Notes under the pieces: model-generated
What the model was told of the DNA's origin: nothing
What the model saw: the letters and a program-made list of their open reading frames with translations, nothing else
Databases searched by the model: none
Position numbers and translations under genes: made by a program
Shown: in pieces, positions 1 to 8,059 of the stretch
Numbering within the stretch: position 1 is the first letter of the stretch
How the letters are laid out: the number at the start of each line of letters is the position of its first letter
Origin: Deltaproteobacteria bacterium Ga0077539
Lineage (GTDB): Bacteria; Myxococcota_A; Polyangia; Polyangiales; Ga0077539
Length of the DNA: 64,000 nucleotides
Direction: 5' to 3'
Assembly (NCBI GenBank): GCA_001465015.1
Contig: LNEO01000197.1
Location: 1 to 64,000, forward strand

Positions 1-138
1 TGGGCACAGGGTTCGGACCGCTGTGCCTCTGCGGAACCGAGAATCGCCCGTGCTGTCCTGGCAATCGCTGCGACGGAACGTTGCGCTGCAACGCGACTGG
101 GTTCGGCCCGATCTGTCAGCGATGACCAGCACGGGGAC

Positions 139-225
139 GGTCCTCGATCACGCGAGTGTTTCGTCGGGCGATTCGCGGCTTCGACCTGCCACAGCCCGTC
201 AGAAATACTCGAGTTATGGAGGACC
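139..225. repeat. Imperfect long inverted repeat
   Basis: Two 23-nt arms, 139-161 and 203-225, are reverse complements at 19 of 23 positions, with 41 nt between them that can extend the stem (GGGC near 166, GCCC near 195). The four mismatches all fall in the same phase of three. The repeat lies just past the stop of the metallophosphoesterase gene, so as RNA it would form a 3' hairpin. A shorter perfect repeat, GGCACAG (3-9) with CTGTGCC (21-27), lies upstream of it. I see no gene in 1-261. It could be a terminator-like hairpin or a dispersed palindromic element. Confidence 0.6.
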
Positions 226-261
226 AACCGCGCGGCGCTTCCCCGCTGCGCTCATCTCGTC

Positions 262-930
262 CTATCGCGTGGTGCGCGGAGGGACGCTCACGGGTTCGGC
301 GCCGTTCGCATCGACGTCGAACACGGTGGGGTCGCGCTCGCACTCCCACGTCGTCACGTTTGCGAACCACGTTGGGCCGTGCTTCCACGCGCCGCCGTCC
401 TCGTGAATGTGTCCGAACATGTGGAGCTTGGGTTGCAGCTCGCGAACTCGCGCGAGCAGATCCGCGCAGCCCTGTCGGCCGTTGGTGATCGTTCGATCGC
501 CGATTCCCTCGGGCGGGCCGTGGGTGATTAGCACGTCGGTGCTCTCGGGGATGAGCGCCCACTTCTCTGCGAGCTGCGCTCCGCGCGGCAGGTTGTAGGC
601 CCAGTCGTGAAATTCTGGCTGCCACGGAGAGCCCCAGAAGCGCACGCCCTCGATCACCGTCTCGCTGTCTTCGAGGATGATCACGCCGTCGCCGAACAGC
701 GCACGCGACTCGAAGGGTGACCGCACGAAGCTCCAATCATGGTTGCCGGGAACGACGATCTTGAATCGATGCGGCAGCGCGCGGATCCAGCCGGCGACCC
801 ACTCGAGCTCCGAGAGTCGGCCTCCGCGGCACAGGTCGCCAGCGTGAACGAAGACGTCTCCGTCGGGGATCTCGCGAAAATCCCTCTCGAACGTGTGTGT
901 ATCCGCGACGGCGACGATCCGCAGGGCCAT
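262..930 (-). CDS. Calcineurin-like metallophosphoesterase
   Basis: A 222-residue cytoplasmic phosphoesterase with the full dinuclear-metal motif set. These are D10-T-H12 near the N-terminus, G-D32 in HAGDLC, G-N63-H64-D, H137 in THGPP, and the closing G-H174-I-H176. Family members hydrolyse phosphomonoesters or phosphodiesters with Mn or Fe; the substrate cannot be told from sequence. The length is typical of single-domain enzymes. The start is the ATG that begins MALRIVAVAD, because the family fold starts with the strand carrying DTH. The frame stays open far upstream, but only as antisense of smc. It diverges from smc across 150 bp, so the two share a promoter region. Confidence 0.9.
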   Translation of the reverse strand: MALRIVAVADTHTFERDFREIPDGDVFVHAGDLCRGGRLSELEWVAGWIRALPHRFKIVVPGNHDWSFVRSPFESRALFGDGVIILEDSETVIEGVRFWGSPWQPEFHDWAYNLPRGAQLAEKWALIPESTDVLITHGPPEGIGDRTITNGRQGCADLLARVRELQPKLHMFGHIHEDGGAWKHGPTWFANVTTWECERDPTVFDVDANGAEPVSVPPRTTR

Positions 931-1080
931 CGATGGAATCGTACCGCCGTTCGAGGGGGTCGCGCGCGCTGTAACCGGCCTCGAAAAAGCTGTATACGGC
1001 GATGCTCCCGTGGTCTTCCAGCGGGATCCCGATCCGCGCGGTGGTCGAAGGACCTGCCCGCCGGAGCTTCGTGACGGCCG

Positions 1081-4000
1081 ATGCGAATTCGCAAGCTCGA
1101 GATCCAGGGATTCAAGTCGTTTGTCGATCGAACGGTGTTGACGTTCGAGCACGACATCACGGCGATCGTCGGCCCCAACGGCTGCGGCAAGTCGAACACC
1201 GTCGACGCGATCCGCTGGTGCATCGGCGAGCAGAGCGCGAAGAACCTCCGCGGAAAGGCCATGGAGGACGTGATCTTCGCCGGCAGCGAGAAGCGCGCTG
1301 CGCACTCGTTCGCCGAGGTCACGATCACCTTCGACAACCGGGACGGGCTCGCGCCGGCGGAGTTCGCCGCCTACAACGAGATCGCCGTCACGCGAAAGCT
1401 CAACCGCGACGGGACGAGCGAGTACTTCTTGAACCGCGTTCCGGTGCGGCTCATGGACGTGGTGTCGCTGTTCTTGGGCACCGGCGCGGGCGCGCGCGCG
1501 TACTCGGTCGTCGAGCAGGGGCGAGTCGGCCTCATCGTGACGTCCAAGCCCGAGGATCGCCGGTCGTTCATCGAAGAGGCCGCGGGCATTACGCGCTTCA
1601 AAGCCCGCAAAAAAGCGGCCGAAAAGAAGATCGAGCTCACGCGGCAGAACCTCTTGCGCGTCGGCGACATCCTCACCGAGATCGACAAATCCCTCGCGAC
1701 TCTCAAGCGCCAGGCGCAGAAGGCCGAGCGCTACAAATCGGTCCGCGCCGAGCTGCGCGACGTCGAGCTGTACCTCGCGGCGCACAAGCTGCTCGAGCTC
1801 GTGGCGGTCTCGCGCGTTACGGTCAGCTCGCTCGAGCGCGTCGAGGCTGAGCACATGGGCGTGTCCGCGGCGCTCGCGAGGCTCGACGCAGAGACCGAGC
1901 TCACGCGCGCCGCGCTCTTCGAGGTCGAGCAGCGCTTCGAGCGCGCGCAGCGCGAGAGCTTCGAGGCCGACAACGAGGTGAGACGACTCGAGGCCGAGCT
2001 CGTTCGAACGCGCGATCAGCTCTCGCTCGCCAAGAAGCGCCACGTCGACGCGACGCGCGAGCTCGGCGAGATCGCCGGGCAACGAACGTTGCTCGCGCAA
2101 GAGAGCGCGCAGCTCACCGAGAACCTCGAGTCGCTCGCCGAGGCCGAATACGCCGCGACCATGCGCCTCGCGGACGCCGACGAGGCGCTGCGCGAGCTGC
2201 GCGAGCGCGTGGCCGCAGCAGAGGCGCGGCTCAACGAACACCGTCGCGTCGTCAGCGAAGCCGAGAAGATCCTCGCGGGCGCCGAGGCGTCGCGCAACGC
2301 CCTCTCGCGGCGGATGATCGAGTTCGAAGCGCGAAAGAACCGGCTCGACACCGAAGCGCGCGCGGTGGAGAAGCGCGCGGACGACCTGACCGCCGAGGGC
2401 GCGGGCGTCTTGGACAAGCTCGCGACGCTGCGCGCGCAGAAGGACGCGATCGCCGATCGAAAGACCGCCCTCGAGTCGTCGATCGGGCCCCTTCGCGCCG
2501 AGCGCGACGGCGTCGAGCGAAAGCTCGCGGAGGTCAAGCAAGAGCATCAGCGCGCGAGCGCGAGGCTCCACGCGTTGCGCGAGGTCGCCTCGCGGCACGA
2601 GGGCGTGGGCAAGGGCGTTCAAGCGCTCTTGCGCGAGCAGGCCGCGCAGACGCAGGGCCTCGTGGCCGACGCGATCGCCGCGCCACCGGAGTACGCGGCG
2701 GCGGTGGCAGCGGTGCTCTCGGATCGGTGGCAGGACGTGCGCGTCTCGAGCCCCGAGTCGGCCGCGACGCTCGCGCAGTGGCTTCGCGGGCAAAATCGCG
2801 GGCGCGCCGCGATGGCGTCGGGGGACGACGACGATCGCGATCCGCCCGTGATCGAGCACCCGGGCGCCGAAGGAATCGAAGGGATGCTCTATCCGCGGCT
2901 GCGCGCGGAGGGGGATGTTCCCGCGCCGGTTCGAGCGCTGCTCGCGCCGGTGGTGTTGGCGACGAGCATCGAGCACGCGGTGCGCGCGTTTCGCGCGGTC
3001 GGCGGCGCGTTCGTGTACGTCACGCGCGACGGCGACGTCCTCGAGCCGAGCGGCCGCGTCATCGGCGGAGTTGCCGAAAAGGCCGGCGCCGGTCTGCTCG
3101 GAACGCACGCGGAGATCCGCGCCCTCGAGCCGCGGGCCGACGCGTTGGGCTCGCTCGTCGACGAGCTCGCGGCAGAGCTCGACGCCGCGCGCGAGCGCGT
3201 TCGAACCGCGCAGACCGACCTCGAGGCCGCGCGCGCCGACCTTCACGCGCAAGAGCTCGCGCTCTTGTCCGTCGATCGCGACGCCAAGGCGCACGAAGCC
3301 GAGCTCACCCGGATCGGCGTGCGCAGAGGCGAGCTCGAGAAGGAGCTCTCGGAGGTCACGCGAGGGCTCGAGGACATGGAGCGCGAGGACCTCGCGTACG
3401 ACGGCGCCTTTCGCGAGTCGGAGCTCCGACGGGACGCGGCGCGCGAGGGGCTCATGTCCGACGAGCAAGAGACGCTCGCGTGGAGAGCTGAGGTCGAGCG
3501 CGCGTCGCAGCAGGTCACGGACGCGAAGGTCCTCTCGGCGCGCGAGCGCGAGCGCGCGACCGCGGTTCGCAACGCCATCGCACGCCTCGAGAAGAGCGGC
3601 GTCGAGCTCACGCAGCGCGAAGAGCGGCTCACGGCCGAGCTCGAGCAGCTCCGAGACACCCAAGAGCGCGCGACGTCGACCGAGGGGTCGCTCGCTGCGG
3701 CGATCAGCGCTGGCGTCGAGCACGCGCAGAAGCTGAGAGACTCTCTCGGAGCGATCAAGCAGTCGTTCGACTCGCTTCGCAACGAGCTCGGCGAGGGCGA
3801 GGGCCGAGCGCGATCGACGCGAACGAAGCGAGACCAGCTCAACAAGCAGCTCAGCGACCTCGAGCTGCGGCACCGCGAGGAGCAGATCGCCACCGAGCAC
3901 CTCGTGCAGAGCGCCGCGGAGAAGTACGGCGTCGTTCTGCCGCGAGTCATCGGCGACTATCACATGCGTCCGCCGCCGGGCGAGGGTGAGCGGGCGCGCT

Positions 4001-4668
4001 CAGAAGAGCTGCGCACGGCGCTCGATCGCATGGGCGACGTCAACCTCGGCGCGATCGACGAGTACAAGGCGCAAGAGAAGCGGCAAAAATTCTTCGCCGA
4101 GCAGAAGGCGGACCTCGAGCGCGCGCTCGACCAGCTCGAGCAGGCGATCGAGCAGATGAACCGCGAGTCGAAGAAGCGCTTCAAAGAGACGTTCGACGCG
4201 GTGGCCGGGCACTTCGAGCGGATCTTTCCGAGGCTGTTTCGGGGAGGCTTCGGCAAGCTGCAGCTCACCAACCCTGACGATATGCTCGAGACCGGCATCG
4301 AGATCATCGCGCAGCCACCTGGAAAAAAGCTGGTGAACCTCGAGGCGATGTCCGGCGGCGAAAAGACGCTGACCGCCGTGACGCTGCTGTTCGCGCTGTT
4401 CATGTACCGACCGTCGCCGTTCTGTCTCTTGGACGAGGTCGAGGCGGCGCTCGACGAGGCCAACGTCATTCGATTGAACGACCTCGTCCGCGAGCTCACG
4501 GATCGATCGCAGTTCATCATGATCACGCACAACAAGCGCACGATGGTGATGGCCGACGTGCTCTACGGCGTGACCATGGAAGAGCCCGGCGTGAGCAAGC
4601 TCGTCGGCGTGAAGCTCAAGAAGGACGAGCGCGCGCCGAGCTCGGACGGCACCGCCGCCGTGGCGTGA
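1081..4668 (+). CDS. smc: Chromosome segregation ATPase SMC
   Basis: The 1195-residue structural-maintenance-of-chromosomes protein organises and condenses DNA, normally with ScpA and ScpB, which are not in this window. The N-terminal head has the FKSFVD motif and Walker A GPNGCGKSN at residues 31-39. Two long Glu/Arg/Ala-rich coiled coils flank a hinge at roughly 510-660. The C-terminal head has the ABC signature (MSGGEK, about 1090) and Walker B with CLLDEVEAALDEANV (about 1115-1130). Length and order match bacterial SMC exactly. The start follows directly from the N-terminal consensus. The nearest purine-rich sequence, GGAG at 1063-1066, is rather far upstream. The dense coiled-coil coding gives a 1233-codon antisense open frame that is not a gene. 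Confidence 0.97.
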   Translation: MRIRKLEIQGFKSFVDRTVLTFEHDITAIVGPNGCGKSNTVDAIRWCIGEQSAKNLRGKAMEDVIFAGSEKRAAHSFAEVTITFDNRDGLAPAEFAAYNEIAVTRKLNRDGTSEYFLNRVPVRLMDVVSLFLGTGAGARAYSVVEQGRVGLIVTSKPEDRRSFIEEAAGITRFKARKKAAEKKIELTRQNLLRVGDILTEIDKSLATLKRQAQKAERYKSVRAELRDVELYLAAHKLLELVAVSRVTVSSLERVEAEHMGVSAALARLDAETELTRAALFEVEQRFERAQRESFEADNEVRRLEAELVRTRDQLSLAKKRHVDATRELGEIAGQRTLLAQESAQLTENLESLAEAEYAATMRLADADEALRELRERVAAAEARLNEHRRVVSEAEKILAGAEASRNALSRRMIEFEARKNRLDTEARAVEKRADDLTAEGAGVLDKLATLRAQKDAIADRKTALESSIGPLRAERDGVERKLAEVKQEHQRASARLHALREVASRHEGVGKGVQALLREQAAQTQGLVADAIAAPPEYAAAVAAVLSDRWQDVRVSSPESAATLAQWLRGQNRGRAAMASGDDDDRDPPVIEHPGAEGIEGMLYPRLRAEGDVPAPVRALLAPVVLATSIEHAVRAFRAVGGAFVYVTRDGDVLEPSGRVIGGVAEKAGAGLLGTHAEIRALEPRADALGSLVDELAAELDAARERVRTAQTDLEAARADLHAQELALLSVDRDAKAHEAELTRIGVRRGELEKELSEVTRGLEDMEREDLAYDGAFRESELRRDAAREGLMSDEQETLAWRAEVERASQQVTDAKVLSARERERATAVRNAIARLEKSGVELTQREERLTAELEQLRDTQERATSTEGSLAAAISAGVEHAQKLRDSLGAIKQSFDSLRNELGEGEGRARSTRTKRDQLNKQLSDLELRHREEQIATEHLVQSAAEKYGVVLPRVIGDYHMRPPPGEGERARSEELRTALDRMGDVNLGAIDEYKAQEKRQKFFAEQKADLERALDQLEQAIEQMNRESKKRFKETFDAVAGHFERIFPRLFRGGFGKLQLTNPDDMLETGIEIIAQPPGKKLVNLEAMSGGEKTLTAVTLLFALFMYRPSPFCLLDEVEAALDEANVIRLNDLVRELTDRSQFIMITHNKRTMVMADVLYGVTMEEPGVSKLVGVKLKKDERAPSSDGTAAVA

Positions 4669-4944
4669 CCGCTCAGGCGGAGGCGCGATTCACTGGCGAC
4701 AGGCGCTCTGGATGGTGTTGCGCCCGTCGGTGAATGGGCCCTGCTAGCTGTTGGCGCAGAGGTCGTCGATGCATGGCGAATCGTGGTTGGAGCGACGGCG
4801 TGAGAACTTCTGTGTGCCATCGTCTTGTGTCACAAAATGCTGGGAATCTTCGTCTTCGAGTCACGAAGACGATCATTCATGGATCCTGATCGTGTCTCAT
4901 GGTTTGTCTTGCTGCGAGATTGCTATGGGATTCTCTGCAGAACA

Positions 4945-4960
4945 CCTGTGAACTTACAGG
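4945..4960. promoter_or_regulatory. Inverted repeat, candidate TetR operator
   Basis: CCTGT-GAACTT-ACAGG is a perfect 5-bp inverted repeat with a 6-nt centre, 46 bp upstream of the tetR start codon and directly upstream of a possible promoter. TetR-family proteins usually bind palindromes of 15-20 bp near their own gene, so autoregulation is a reasonable inference. There is no direct proof. Confidence 0.35.
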
Positions 4961-4968
4961 AAGAGTTG

Positions 4969-4997
4969 TTGTTTATCGCCCGCATGATCGGTAGACT
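4969..4997 (+). promoter_or_regulatory. Possible sigma70-type promoter of tetR
   Basis: TTGTTT (4969-4974) and TAGACT (4992-4997) sit 17 bp apart. The match to the consensus hexamers is moderate (3 of 6 and 4 of 6). Transcription would start at about 5004, almost at the ATG at 5007. That would give a leaderless mRNA and would explain why no Shine-Dalgarno sequence is visible. Confidence 0.25.
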
Positions 4998-5006
4998 AAC
5001 TGTGTC

Positions 5007-5669
5007 ATGAAGACGACATCCTCGACGACAGCCCCGCGCGGCGCGCAGGGCGAGTCCGATCCGCTGGACCTCGATTTGACGCGGCATCGGATCTTGAAGG
5101 GCGCGTCCGAGGTGTTCGCGAAGCGAGGCGCGCGCGACCCGACTGTCGACGAGCTGGTGAAGGCGGGGGGCGTGGCGCGGCGGACCTTCTATCGCGCGTT
5201 TCGAAACAGCGACGAGGTGTTGCTCGCGCTCTACGAGATCGCGTGTGCGAAGGTGATCGAACGCATCCACCGCGCGATCGCCGAGCACGATGACGCGTGG
5301 GGCAAGCTGCAGGCGGGGCTGTGGAGCTTCTTGGACTTTCACACCGAAGCGGGGCAGCTCTTGCGCGTGCTCCAGGCGGAGGCGATGCGACCGAGCTCGC
5401 CGCTCGAGCGGCGACGCGAGGATCAGCTCGACACGATCGCGGCGATCTTCGATCGAGAGATCCAGCTCTCTCAGGGGCGTCGGATCGATCCGCTGGTGCT
5501 GCGCGGGTTGTTGCTCGCGATCGAGGGGCTGTCGAACGTGTTTCTGATGCGCGCGAGCGCCGGAGGCGAGATCGACAAGAAGCGCGCCCGCAAAGTGATG
5601 CTGCGGATCATGGGAGCGACGCTCGCCCCCGACGGAGTCCCCGGGCCGCCGATGCCGCTCGCCCCTTGA
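5007..5669 (+). CDS. TetR/AcrR-family transcriptional regulator
   Basis: A 220-residue one-component regulator. After a disordered, Thr/Ser-rich N-terminus of about 25 residues comes the three-helix DNA-binding domain, about residues 25-75. Its signature is RHRILKGASEVFAKRGA, then the recognition segment GVARRTFYRAFRNSDEVLLALYE. The helical C-terminal ligand domain ends in a Pro-rich tail. The ligand is unknown. The downstream neighbour is convergent (9 bp away), so no co-transcribed target gene is evident. An inverted repeat at 4945-4960 may be its operator. The start is the ATG at 5007; another start in the same frame is not obvious. Confidence 0.85.
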   Translation: MKTTSSTTAPRGAQGESDPLDLDLTRHRILKGASEVFAKRGARDPTVDELVKAGGVARRTFYRAFRNSDEVLLALYEIACAKVIERIHRAIAEHDDAWGKLQAGLWSFLDFHTEAGQLLRVLQAEAMRPSSPLERRREDQLDTIAAIFDREIQLSQGRRIDPLVLRGLLLAIEGLSNVFLMRASAGGEIDKKRARKVMLRIMGATLAPDGVPGPPMPLAP

Positions 5670-5678
5670 TGGTTGCGG

Positions 5679-6785
5679 TTATCGGCAGTCGCTGGCGCGC
5701 CAATGCCAGCGCTGACCTGCGCAGATGGCGGAGTCGATCGGCCCGAAGGGGACGCCGAGCGCGCAGCGTCCGTTGCACCATCCGCAGACCGAGACGCTCG
5801 TGCAGGCCGCGCACGAGGTGTTGCTCGAACACGGGTCGCCTCCGGTCGGTGGCGGCATCGATGCGGGAACGCCTGCGTCACCGGGCTCTCCGATGTCGCC
5901 AGGGTCTCCGATGTCGCCTGGATCTCCACCGCCATCGGGCGGCGGCGGTGGAGGCGCGCCTCCGTCGGGCGCGGGCTCTTCGCCGATGTCGCCCGGGTCG
6001 CCCATGTTGAGCGCCTGTCCCCACCGTTGCAGCGTCGCGCGAAACCACGTCGCCGAAGGCGCGATCGACGCCCACTGTGAGCACACCGAACGAACGCGGC
6101 ACGCGGTCACCGCCATGCTCGACGACGCGACGCCGAAGAGCACTTGCGTGTCGGAGTCGTAGAGGCCTCCGCCTGCGTCGCCGGGCTGCACGATCACGCG
6201 ATCGACGCCGATCGAGTAGCCGTTGCTCGGCTCGAGGTAGTTGAGCACGAACGCGCGGCTCACCATGAGCTCTGCGACGCCGCGCGTGTTGACGCGCCCG
6301 ACGGCCATCCCTCGAGGGCGCACCGGCGGGTGCTCGAGCACGACGCGAGCGGCCGCGCTCGCGGCGAACGGGCGGTCGAGTCGAATGAGCGCGAGGTTGC
6401 TTCCTCGGCGCGCGTCGATCATTTCGCCGCCGCCTGGGTAGCTGGGGGCGATGGCGGTCTCGACGCTCGTGCGCTCGGCGGAGTCTCCCGCGTTCGGGCA
6501 GCGCACGCGAAACGTCGATCGTCCGGAGACGCAGTGGCCCGCGGTGAGGACGACCGCGGGGGCCACCAGGGACGCCGCGCACGCGCCCTCGTCGGACTCG
6601 AGCACGCACGCGGACGCGATGCTCGTCGCAGGGGCGCCCGCGAGGATCTCGGCGAACATGCTCGGGTTGCTCTTCACGCCGTTGTCGCCTTCGCTGACGA
6701 CCCCCGTCGCACATCCCGCGAGCGACGCTGATGTCACGGTGAGCAGCGCGGCGGCGATCGTGCGTGGCAGGGTGAAGTCAGGCAT
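5679..6785 (-). CDS. Secreted trypsin-like protease homologue, catalytic triad degenerate
   Basis: A 368-residue lipoprotein (lipobox SLAG-C25). A chymotrypsin-fold S1 domain (about 45-260) is followed by a Gly/Pro/Asp-rich linker with GDIGDPGDIGEPGD repeats. A Cys-rich C-terminal module of about 50 residues (eight Cys, PSI/plexin-like spacing) ends the protein. The catalytic His is present in TAGH84C. The Asp position in the usual D-I/L-A-L motif reads N130 (SNLALIRLD), and the nucleophile motif GDSGG reads GDA204GGG, so Ser is Ala. As read, the protein should lack peptidase activity and may act as a binding or decoy protein. It lies downstream of, and in the same direction as, the NlpC/P60 lipoprotein. 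Confidence 0.85.
   Translation of the reverse strand: MPDFTLPRTIAAALLTVTSASLAGCATGVVSEGDNGVKSNPSMFAEILAGAPATSIASACVLESDEGACAASLVAPAVVLTAGHCVSGRSTFRVRCPNAGDSAERTSVETAIAPSYPGGGEMIDARRGSNLALIRLDRPFAASAAARVVLEHPPVRPRGMAVGRVNTRGVAELMVSRAFVLNYLEPSNGYSIGVDRVIVQPGDAGGGLYDSDTQVLFGVASSSMAVTACRVRSVCSQWASIAPSATWFRATLQRWGQALNMGDPGDIGEEPAPDGGAPPPPPPDGGGDPGDIGDPGDIGEPGDAGVPASMPPPTGGDPCSSNTSCAACTSVSVCGWCNGRCALGVPFGPIDSAICAGQRWHWRASDCR
5887..5918. repeat. 18-bp tandem repeat inside coding sequence
   Basis: The 14-mer TCTCCGATGTCGCC occurs at 5887-5900 and again at 5905-5918, a period of 18 bp, with a partial third copy near 5985. It encodes the Gly-Asp-Ile-Gly-(Asp/Glu)-Pro linker of the protease-like lipoprotein. 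The period keeps the frame, so copy-number change would only lengthen or shorten the linker. Confidence 0.7.
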
Positions 6786-6871
6786 CGGGGTCGGCGAGCA
6801 GAGAGCCTATCGTCTCGGTGAGGTGCGCTGCGAGCACACACCGTGCGCGCAGCGGGCGGCGAGCCAAGAGC

Positions 6872-7768
6872 TTAGCGGCGGCGAACGCCGACGTACTCGG
6901 AGCCGAACGAGCGGTTGTTGTGAACGATGCCGAATGAGCAGCCGCGCGCTTCGATGACCTCGGGTGAGCCGAACGGATCGCCGGACATGATCCACACGAT
7001 GTGACCGCGGCCTCCGCTGCGATAGACGAGCGCGTCGCCCGGCCGAGCGCTGCCGCGGGAGATCTGCGACCACGCGCCGCTGCCGGTCGTGTTGCGAAAC
7101 GAGTCGGTCGTGTATTGGTTGCCGGTGTAGCGGTCCATCGCGTTCCACGAAGGGACCTGCCAGACCTTCGAGACGAAGCCGGAGCAGTCTGCGCCGTACG
7201 ATCCCGAGTGCGAGCAGCTCGGACAGCTGCCCGAGCACGATCCGGCGCCGACCACGTCGGGCCCGCGCATGTCGAGCTTGGCGAAGCCCCACCAGTACGA
7301 GAAGCGACGGCTCGCGAGCGCTCGCGCGCGCTGGCCAGTGAAGTCCGCGGTGCCGGGGTCGGTGGTCGGTCCCGATGGGGGAGGCGTTCCGCCGGTCGAG
7401 CCGCTCGCAACCAGGTAGTTGCCGAAGGCCCAGCCGCTGTCACCGTTGAACGTGACCTGATACCAGCCGCCCTGGGGACGCCCTGTCACCAGCGTCACGC
7501 GCGAGCCCGACGGCATGACCGTGATCACTCGGCCGCGGGTGCTCGCGCTGCTTCGAAGATTGAGCGACGCGTTGGTGCGCGCCGCCGTCCCGGCTGGATA
7601 GGTCGCGGTGATCTCGTCGCCCGTCTCGGCGACGCCCGAGATGTCGTCGGCCTCCACCGGTTCGAGGTCTGCGATGAGCTCGCCTTCTGCAGAGCAGGCG
7701 CCCAGCGCAGTGGCGATCGAGAGAACGAGGACTCGAGCGGCGCTCGTCGAACGATGATTGGTCTTCAC
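6872..7768 (-). CDS. Lipoprotein with SH3 and NlpC/P60 domains (cell-wall peptidase)
   Basis: A 298-residue lipoprotein (lipobox ALGA-C25). An acidic linker leads to a bacterial SH3 domain (about 58-122, NLRSSAS and GWAFGNYLV). A Pro/Gly-rich linker then leads to an NlpC/P60 domain with C195 in YGADCSGFVSK and H256 in GHIVW, followed by an acidic/polar third position. Family enzymes cleave peptides in peptidoglycan from the outside. A four-Cys insert (C178, C182, C185, C195 region) suggests disulfides. The start is GTG at 7766-7768, chosen because GAGGAG lies about 13 nt upstream and the signal peptide begins there. It shares a 291-bp divergent region with the NHL-like gene. Confidence 0.88.
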   Translation of the reverse strand: MKTNHRSTSAARVLVLSIATALGACSAEGELIADLEPVEADDISGVAETGDEITATYPAGTAARTNASLNLRSSASTRGRVITVMPSGSRVTLVTGRPQGGWYQVTFNGDSGWAFGNYLVASGSTGGTPPPSGPTTDPGTADFTGQRARALASRRFSYWWGFAKLDMRGPDVVGAGSCSGSCPSCSHSGSYGADCSGFVSKVWQVPSWNAMDRYTGNQYTTDSFRNTTGSGAWSQISRGSARPGDALVYRSGGRGHIVWIMSGDPFGSPEVIEARGCSFGIVHNNRSFGSEYVGVRRR

Positions 7769-7831
7769 GCGGACTTAGGCTCCTCAGCTTCGAACTGCCG
7801 CTCAGAATACAATCTTCGGGCCACGTGAGAG

Positions 7832-7985
7832 AACCGATGTGTGCCAGAAATCGTTGTCGCAGCGCGTCGTTGCGAACCTCACACGAGACCCGAATGATCG
7901 TGCAGTGAATCGTTCTTGGACGCACACACACCGTCGCTGAATGAACGTTTGTGACGCACGAGCGTTCGAAAACCGATGTGTGCCA
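7832..7985. repeat. 15-bp direct repeat pair in divergent promoter region
   Basis: AACCGATGTGTGCCA occurs at 7832-7846 and again at 7971-7985, 139 bp apart, between two divergent genes. The second copy continues as TCGAT and shares TGTGTGCCATCG with 4811-4822 upstream of tetR. Direct repeats in a shared promoter region suggest a regulator-binding site. The segment is also lower in GC than its surroundings (31 of 60 at 7801-7860). Confidence 0.5.
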
Positions 7986-8059
7986 TCGATAGGAGACCCT
8001 CCCACACTGCGGGAGGAATCTATCCCACTGTGCAGAGCGCGATCCTCCGTGGAAGCGTC

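Larger units (their letters stand above)
4669..5006. other. Low-GC non-coding gap with palindromes
   Basis: There are 338 bases without a credible gene. By direct count 4861-4980 is 55/120 G+C (46%), against about 65% in the adjoining tetR start. It contains a 9-bp perfect stem (4850-4858 with 4864-4872, loop AGTCA), the short palindrome TTGTG-T-CACAA at 4825-4835, and the inverted repeat listed separately at 4945-4960. The string TGTGTGCCATCG at 4811-4822 recurs at 7977-7988. Small open frames here have non-native composition and no family signal. The region probably carries the tetR control sites and perhaps relic DNA. Confidence 0.55.

Noticed and set aside
931..3963. Very long minus-strand open frame opposite smc (1233 codons including the phosphoesterase)
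   Set aside because: Only the part up to 930 matches a family. The rest is the reverse complement of SMC coiled-coil coding and has no motif.
4751..5010. Two small plus-strand open frames in the low-GC gap
   Set aside because: No ribosome-binding site, no family resemblance, and amino-acid use unlike the neighbours.
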